From Spirochaetales bacterium (GTDB lineage: Bacteria > Spirochaetota > Spirochaetia > SZUA-6 > DRHE01), in assembly GCA_016930895.1 (NCBI GenBank), contig JAFGFV010000144.1, positions 1 to 18,664 on the forward strand: a stretch of DNA of 18,664 bases, in the 5' to 3' direction. Shown here in pieces: positions 14,500-18,664 of this stretch (its first letter is position 1; the number at the start of each line of letters is the position of its first letter). A model generated the notes under the pieces. It worked only from the letters and a program-made list of their open reading frames with translations. It ran no database searches and was not told the DNA's origin. The position numbers and the translations under genes are program-made.

Positions 14500-15846
14500 C
14501 CCTGTGTTGAAGGTTACGCTTTTTCCCCGCAGCAGCACCTGGTACATCCCTTCCAGGCCCGGGATCGTCTCGGCGACGTCGTAGACCAAGTCGACCAGAT
14601 CCTCCACGCTGCCGATCACGTACACGCTGAACTTGGTTTCCTCCGCCGTCTGGTTGACGGTACGGATGTCCCTGACCTTTCGCTGAAGCTTGCGCCGGAA
14701 GTCCGAAATGGCCCTGGGATCCAACGTGTTCTGCAGGATCAGCTCGTACTTGATCCCATCCCGCAGGGCCTTGGCCATGTACGCCTTGGCCTGCTCGATC
14801 ACGATCGGCATGGCCTTGTACACGCTGGTCTGCAGGGCATTGATGCGGGCGGCCTCCTCCGAGGAGGTCGAAAAGGTCTTGGGGCTGTTCCAGGGCTGGG
14901 AACCCAGGAGCCGCCCGGTGGAGGCCTCGAAGCCCTTGAGGGTAACGCTGGCCTGGCCATAGTACTTGCCCGAAGAGCTCTCGCCGCTGGTGCGTCCGTC
15001 GATCTCGATGTAGACATCCGCGTTGAGCTTCTGGGCAATCCACTGAATCATGGAGATCGACTCGCCGGTCTCTTCCTCGTAGGCCATCTGCTGGTCCGTT
15101 TTCAGCCTTTCCACCTGGGCGAAATCCACGGCCTCCATGGCGTTGGAGGTCAGGTACTCGTTGGCGATGCCCACCGCGGTCTTCATGTAGAAGGGGTCCT
15201 CGCTCGCCTCCTCGTTGAAGTAGACCATGTAGGTCATGCCGTCGACGTACCGGGCGATGATCCGCTTCTCCTCGGCGGTGAGCTCCTCCTGGGACCCGGC
15301 CGCATCCTCGAGCGCCTCTGCCGCGCCTTCCGTGGCCTCCGCCGAGGCAACCGCCTCCCCCGCAGACGGGGTCGAGGCCTCCCCGGCGGTCTTCTCCTCC
15401 TCCGTCACCCTCTCACCACCGAACAGGCCGTGGGCCTTGAGGGTGCTCTCTACGGCCTGGAGGTTCACGGCCATCCGCGCCTCGATCAGGTAGTCCTCGC
15501 CAACCCTCTCCTTGCGCAGGGTCTCGTAGGTGTCCTTGAGGATGTAGGCGTTGGGGTTGGTGGTGCCGTAGAGGACCTCGTCCAGCGCGTCCCGGTTGGC
15601 CTGCTCGTTCCCGACCCCGATCATGTCGATCACCGCCTTGCGCACGGCGTCCATCTTGGACAGGTTCATGGCCTCCAACATCGAAGCGTCACGGCCGGCC
15701 CCCTCGTAGACCCGTTCGGTCGGGCGCTCCGGCTCGGCGGCTTCCGCCTCCGCCTCGGGCCGGGTCGGCGGGGCTGTGGCGCAGGCGGCCAGGAAGAGGA
15801 CGAGCAGGGCGCTCGCCACGATTGCGGTTCGGATCAACGGCTTCAC
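14494..15846 (-). CDS. Lipoprotein of unknown function, 450 residues
   Basis: This is a predicted lipoprotein: leader VKPLIRTAIVASALLVLFLAAC with lipobox FLAAC (Cys22). After an acidic linker, a helical region (ASMLEAMNLSKMDAVRKAVIDMIG) and beta segment (EDYLIEARMAVNL) are followed by an Ala/Glu/Ser-rich low-complexity linker (about 150-200). Next comes a conserved-looking core (YVDGMTYMVYFNEE, IQWIAQKLNADVYIEIDG, QASVTLKGFEASTGRLLGSQ). NADVYIEIDG followed by paired strands recalls CsgG-like periplasmic domains. The C-terminus (KFSVYVIGSVEDLVDLVYDV) suggests a further alpha/beta module. Start GTG 15846 is fixed by an excellent AAAGGAGGGG ribosome binding site 7 nt upstream. It lies 25 nt after the outer-membrane protein gene and is probably co-transcribed with it. 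Function unknown. Confidence 0.87.
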   Translation of the reverse strand: MKPLIRTAIVASALLVLFLAACATAPPTRPEAEAEAAEPERPTERVYEGAGRDASMLEAMNLSKMDAVRKAVIDMIGVGNEQANRDALDEVLYGTTNPNAYILKDTYETLRKERVGEDYLIEARMAVNLQAVESTLKAHGLFGGERVTEEEKTAGEASTPSAGEAVASAEATEGAAEALEDAAGSQEELTAEEKRIIARYVDGMTYMVYFNEEASEDPFYMKTAVGIANEYLTSNAMEAVDFAQVERLKTDQQMAYEEETGESISMIQWIAQKLNADVYIEIDGRTSGESSSGKYYGQASVTLKGFEASTGRLLGSQPWNSPKTFSTSSEEAARINALQTSVYKAMPIVIEQAKAYMAKALRDGIKYELILQNTLDPRAISDFRRKLQRKVRDIRTVNQTAEETKFSVYVIGSVEDLVDLVYDVAETIPGLEGMYQVLLRGKSVTFNTGL

Positions 15847-15871
15847 TGGTAAGCCCCTCCTTTTGTTCGCA

Positions 15872-17221
15872 CTACAGCTTGATGGACAGCCCCGCGCCCA
15901 CATAGACACCGTCGTAGCTCGGGAAGCCGATCGGCTTGCCGATCTCCACCCCGAACAGCTCCTTCGGGATCAGGGAGAACCAGTGCAGGTAGCCGCCATC
16001 CAGCGTGAAACGGAAGTTCTTGCCGAACAGGTAGTTCACGCTCAAGCCCAGCCTCCCGCCCACGTGGGTGAACACGAACCTCTTTTCCTCTTCCACGTCC
16101 GCCAAGCCCAGGTACCAGAGGTAGGCCCCCCCGATCCCTATGGCCGCAGAGGGCACGACCTGCAGGCGCCCCAGGTACACGTTGTACTCCCCCCCGACAT
16201 ACAGGTTCATCGGGATGGCCAGGGCGATGTTCGCCCTCAAGGGCACCTCCAGCCCCGCGAAAGGGCGGAAGCTGTAGAAACCCCGGGAGGCTACGGCCCG
16301 CGCCCCGAGCAGGACCGTGTACGGCTCCTCCTGCAGCCAGCCGACCGCTACGTTCAGGTACGGAAGCAGGTCCAGACCGGCCCGCGGCAGCTCCCGGAGC
16401 TGGTCCCCCACCTCCGGGCGCGGCCGGGCATAGATGACCTTGCCCACCGACACCTCGTCGCTGACCTCCTTGATCACGATCAGCCCGTAGTCGGTGGTGT
16501 AGGTCCTGCCGGACTCCAGGACCCGGGTGGACACGAGCAGAAACTCGTCTCCCACCTTGATCCCCATGTCCTGGCCCAGCTCCAGGATTACCTCTCCCCC
16601 GCGAACCTCCAGCACCCCGGTCTTGAGCTGGAAGGCCGGGATCTTGCGGATCTCGAAGGTCAGCCGCGGCGCGATCCCGTCCAGGGCGGCGCGCACCGCA
16701 GCTTCGGGGCTGTCCGCCGTGCCTTCCGTGTCGACGAAGGCCTGCGCGAAAGCGGTGCCCTCCTCGACGTTCAGGAAGGTGAAGGAGGTCTTGAGCTTGC
16801 AGTTGTAGTCCCCGTCGTCCTCCTGGACCACCAGGTACCCGGCCACCGAAGGCACCACCACGATGAAGCTCCCCACCAGGCGGTCGAAATCCGCCTGGGT
16901 GAAATACTCCCTCCCCATCTGCACCTCTTCTGGGAGCTCCACCCGCTGTTCCTTGTAGCGCTTGAGACGGTCGATGAACTCGTCCACGTCGCCAGGCTCC
17001 AGGCGCTGGCTCATGCCGAAGACCGTGAAACGCCCGATGTTGATGAACACCCCGCGGATCTCTTCGTCGACGCCGCCCAGCACCGCTTCCGGGATGCCCC
17101 AGCCGTAGTGGCTCAGGCGGAAGATGGCTATCTCCTGTTTCTCGGAGACCTCCTGGGCCTGAATCAGAGAGGCGGACAAGAGAAGCAATGCAAGAGCGAG
17201 GATCAGCCTACTTTTTCCCAT
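15872..17221 (-). CDS. Probable outer-membrane protein: CsgG/FlgT-like periplasmic part plus C-terminal beta-barrel
   Basis: The 449-residue product has a signal peptide (MGKSRLILALALLLLSASLIQA, cleavage after Ala22). Residues about 25-200 contain EIAIFRLS, FINIGRFTVFGMSQRL and SFIVVVPSVAGYLVVQED, resembling a CsgG-like fold. Residues about 203-265 (GVLEVRGGEVILELGQDMGI, then VGDEFLLVS) resemble the FlgT C-terminal type of beta-module. Residues 283-449 are alternating, aromatic-edged strands (LPYLNVAVGWLQ, YVGGEYNVYLGRLQV, HVGGRLGLSVNYLFG, FRFTLDGGYLHWF, GVYVGAGLSIKL) consistent with a small beta-barrel in the outer membrane. It is the first gene of the four-gene exported-protein cluster, behind a good promoter with operator-like palindromes upstream; GGGGAAG precedes ATG 17221. 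The domain assignments are by eye. Confidence 0.85.
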   Translation of the reverse strand: MGKSRLILALALLLLSASLIQAQEVSEKQEIAIFRLSHYGWGIPEAVLGGVDEEIRGVFINIGRFTVFGMSQRLEPGDVDEFIDRLKRYKEQRVELPEEVQMGREYFTQADFDRLVGSFIVVVPSVAGYLVVQEDDGDYNCKLKTSFTFLNVEEGTAFAQAFVDTEGTADSPEAAVRAALDGIAPRLTFEIRKIPAFQLKTGVLEVRGGEVILELGQDMGIKVGDEFLLVSTRVLESGRTYTTDYGLIVIKEVSDEVSVGKVIYARPRPEVGDQLRELPRAGLDLLPYLNVAVGWLQEEPYTVLLGARAVASRGFYSFRPFAGLEVPLRANIALAIPMNLYVGGEYNVYLGRLQVVPSAAIGIGGAYLWYLGLADVEEEKRFVFTHVGGRLGLSVNYLFGKNFRFTLDGGYLHWFSLIPKELFGVEIGKPIGFPSYDGVYVGAGLSIKL

Positions 17222-17269
17222 GCCCCATCTTCCCCCCCAGCAGCTGCCGCCCCCCAGGCGTCACTCACA

Positions 17270-17298
17270 AGAGTACCGCGCCCTCCGGAGTTTTTCAA
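17270..17298 (-). promoter_or_regulatory. Promoter of the exported-protein cluster
   Basis: On the minus strand TTGAAA (17298-17293), a 17-nt spacer and TACTCT (17275-17270) form a sigma70-like promoter. The predicted start near 17263 gives a leader of about 42 nt to ATG 17221. It lies directly downstream of the palindromes at 17306-17333. Confidence 0.5.
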
Positions 17299-17305
17299 TT
17301 TCCCC

Positions 17306-17333
17306 GACGGCAATTCCCCGGCAAGTTGCCGTC
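17306..17333. promoter_or_regulatory. Nested palindromes upstream of the outer-membrane protein promoter
   Basis: GACGGCAA (17306-17313) and TTGCCGTC (17326-17333) form an 8-bp inverted repeat. A third half-site makes a second palindrome, GGCAAGTTGCC, within it (17320-17330 on the plus strand). The element ends 7 nt upstream of the -35 box, a position typical for activator or repressor sites. Confidence 0.45.
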
Positions 17334-17372
17334 AGCTCGCATCCGCCTTCAGTTCGCGCCGATCGATGCAAG

Positions 17373-17402
17373 GAGGGGCTGCCCCCTTGGGAGCAGCCCC
17401 TC
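17373..17402 (-). terminator. Hairpin downstream of the hydantoinase gene
   Basis: GAGGGGCTGC/GCAGCCCCTC makes a perfect 10-bp stem with a 10-nt loop that can pair further, located 24 nt after the hydantoinase stop. No T-run follows, so it is not a canonical intrinsic terminator, but its stability and position favour a 3'-end structure. Confidence 0.6.
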
Positions 17403-17425
17403 GCTACGTTCTCCGAAAACGAAAC

Positions 17426-18664
17426 TCAGAGTCCCGCCACCGGCACGCGTTTCACGAAGCGCCCGGCGCCGGGCTTGCCCACGAACTTGATCTGCCCCGC
17501 TTTCCCGTCCCACTCGGCCACCCGCCGGCCGCGGGAGTAGACGAGCTCGGGACGCCCGGTGACTTCCCAGCCCTCCCAAGGGGTGTAGTCTACGTTCTGG
17601 TGCAGCTTAGGCTGGGTCAGGGTGAACTTGGCTTTCGGGTCAAAAACCACCAGGTCGGCGTCCTTGCCGGCCGCGACGGCGCCCTTGGTGTCCAGGCCGA
17701 ACAGCTTGGCCGTGTTGGTGGAGAGTACCTCAACCATGCGTTCGATCGAAATCCTCCCCTTGACGACCCCTTCGCTGTGCAGGAGCATGAGCATGGTCTC
17801 GATGCCCGGGGCGCCGTTGGGGATCTTCTTGTAGTCGTCCTTGCCGAACATGTCTTTCTGCCCCTTGAAATTGAAGGGGCAATGGTCGGTGCCCACGGTC
17901 ACCACGTCGCCCATCCGCAGGCCCATCCACAGCTCGTCGACGCTGTCCTGGGGCCGCAGCGGCGGAGACATGACGTACTTGGCCCCGGCAAAGTCCTTCT
18001 CCTTGTAGCGCTCCTCGGTAAGGGTCAGGTACTGGGGACAGGTCTCGGCATAGATCTCGACCCCCCGGTCCCGCGCCTTGCGGACCTTCCACAAGCCCTC
18101 CTTGGCGCTGAGATGCACGATGTAGATTCGGCTGCCCGTGAACTCGACCATCTTGGCCGCCCTGTCGACCGCCTCTTCCTCCGCCGCAGGGGTGTGGGCC
18201 ACGGCGTGATAGAACGGTTCGAGCTTCTTCTCCGCTTCCAGCTTCTCGTTCATCCGGCGGATCATGTCGAAGCTCTCGGCGTGCGCCTGCACCATGCCGC
18301 CGTGCTTCTTGGTCTCTTCGAGCAAACGGATCATGGTGTAGTCGTCCACCCGGAAGTCGTAGAACAGGAAGATCTTGAAGCTCGGGGTGCCGTACTCCTC
18401 CACCATCCTCTTGACCTCGTCGATCACGTCCGGCCTCGGGTCGAGAACGGCGGGATGCAGGGAGTAGTCCACGGCCACCTTGCCGTCGGCGATGCCCCGC
18501 TTGCGCATCACCGCGTCGTGAAGGGTTTCGCCCTTGTTCTGGAGCACGAAGTCGAGCACCGTGGTGGTGCCGCCGCAGGCTGCGGCGATCGAGCCTGTCT
18601 CGAAGTCGTCGGTTGATGTCGTGCCCATGAAGGGCATGGCCAGGTGGGTGTGCGGGTCGATGAC
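17426..18664 (-). CDS. hydA: Dihydropyrimidinase / D-hydantoinase, N-terminus beyond window edge
   Basis: This metal-dependent cyclic amidohydrolase opens dihydropyrimidine or hydantoin rings, as in reductive pyrimidine catabolism. The frame runs to the right edge; 412 residues are visible and probably about 50 N-terminal residues are missing, since the visible part begins at the metal-binding DPHTHL. All expected active-site elements are present: HxH (DPHTHL), the carbamylated Lys in SFKIFLF, His in QAHAES, His in IYIVHLSAKEG and Asp in GTDHCPF. The C-terminal DADLVVFDP belongs to the small beta-domain. An internal ATG at 18637 (MPFMG) is not the real start, because the HxH motif lies upstream of it. 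A hairpin follows the stop. Substrate specificity cannot be read from the sequence. Confidence 0.95.
   Translation of the reverse strand, partial: VIDPHTHLAMPFMGTTSTDDFETGSIAAACGGTTTVLDFVLQNKGETLHDAVMRKRGIADGKVAVDYSLHPAVLDPRPDVIDEVKRMVEEYGTPSFKIFLFYDFRVDDYTMIRLLEETKKHGGMVQAHAESFDMIRRMNEKLEAEKKLEPFYHAVAHTPAAEEEAVDRAAKMVEFTGSRIYIVHLSAKEGLWKVRKARDRGVEIYAETCPQYLTLTEERYKEKDFAGAKYVMSPPLRPQDSVDELWMGLRMGDVVTVGTDHCPFNFKGQKDMFGKDDYKKIPNGAPGIETMLMLLHSEGVVKGRISIERMVEVLSTNTAKLFGLDTKGAVAAGKDADLVVFDPKAKFTLTQPKLHQNVDYTPWEGWEVTGRPELVYSRGRRVAEWDGKAGQIKFVGKPGAGRFVKRVPVAGL

Noticed and set aside
15776..18616. Very long plus-strand open frame (over 900 codons) opposite the hydantoinase and exported-protein genes
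   Set aside because: It is a GC-rich antisense shadow: the opposite strand encodes proteins with recognisable motifs, signal peptides and ribosome binding sites, while this frame is Leu/Gly/Val/Arg/His-rich with no recognisable domain and spans several genes.
1..18664. tRNA/rRNA genes, CRISPR arrays, insertion sequences or prophage genes
   Set aside because: Intergenic gaps are short and were read on both strands; no cloverleaf-like sequence, regularly spaced repeat array, transposase or phage protein was recognised.

Overview
This is a GC-rich (roughly two-thirds G+C by eye), gene-dense bacterial chromosome segment carrying fourteen protein-coding genes, two of them cut by the window edges. 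No RNA genes, insertion sequences, prophage genes or CRISPR arrays are visible. Signal peptides, lipoproteins and a probable outer-membrane beta-barrel protein indicate a diderm cell. The combination of relaxed lipoboxes, an Hsp70-tail-like/LysM protein next to a lytic transglycosylase, and a short coiled-coil protein ahead of a GDPD gene looks spirochaete-like to me. That assignment is an inference from protein resemblance, not a proof.

Layout. (1) 1-4826, minus strand: an envelope operon reading LysM/Hsp70-tail-like membrane protein, then a large SLT-type lytic transglycosylase, then uppP (undecaprenyl-diphosphatase), followed by the N-terminal part of a multi-spanning membrane protein that may be FtsK-like. 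All concern cell-wall recycling or the cell envelope. (2) 4961-6172, plus strand: a membrane-anchored TPR protein divergent from the LysM gene; its 3' end runs about 130 nt into the end of rsmG. (3) 6040-9996, minus strand: the classical operon mnmE-mnmG-rsmG (tRNA wobble-uridine modification and 16S rRNA methylation), tightly packed. (4) 10103-11991, plus strand: small coiled-coil protein, glycerophosphodiester phosphodiesterase and an exported MsrB. (5) 12035-17221, minus strand: four consecutive exported proteins, namely a probable outer-membrane protein and three lipoproteins with LPP20/CsgG/FlgT-like features; this is the least understood part. (6) 17426-18664, minus strand: a dihydropyrimidinase/hydantoinase missing its N-terminus.

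Regulatory reading. Several good sigma70-like promoters with 17-nt spacers can be placed, including two back-to-back promoters that share their -35 hexamer between mnmE and the coiled-coil gene. Three genes (mnmE, the TPR gene, msrB) have a -10-like box only 6-10 nt before the start codon and no Shine-Dalgarno sequence, so they may be translated from leaderless or nearly leaderless mRNA.

The most striking single observation is in the LysM gene: a nine-A run containing an in-frame A AAA AAA slippery heptamer, followed after 7 nt by a perfect 7-bp stem-loop. This is the arrangement of a dnaX-type programmed -1 frameshift or transcriptional-slippage site, and it would produce a form of the protein that keeps its membrane anchor but lacks the LysM domain.
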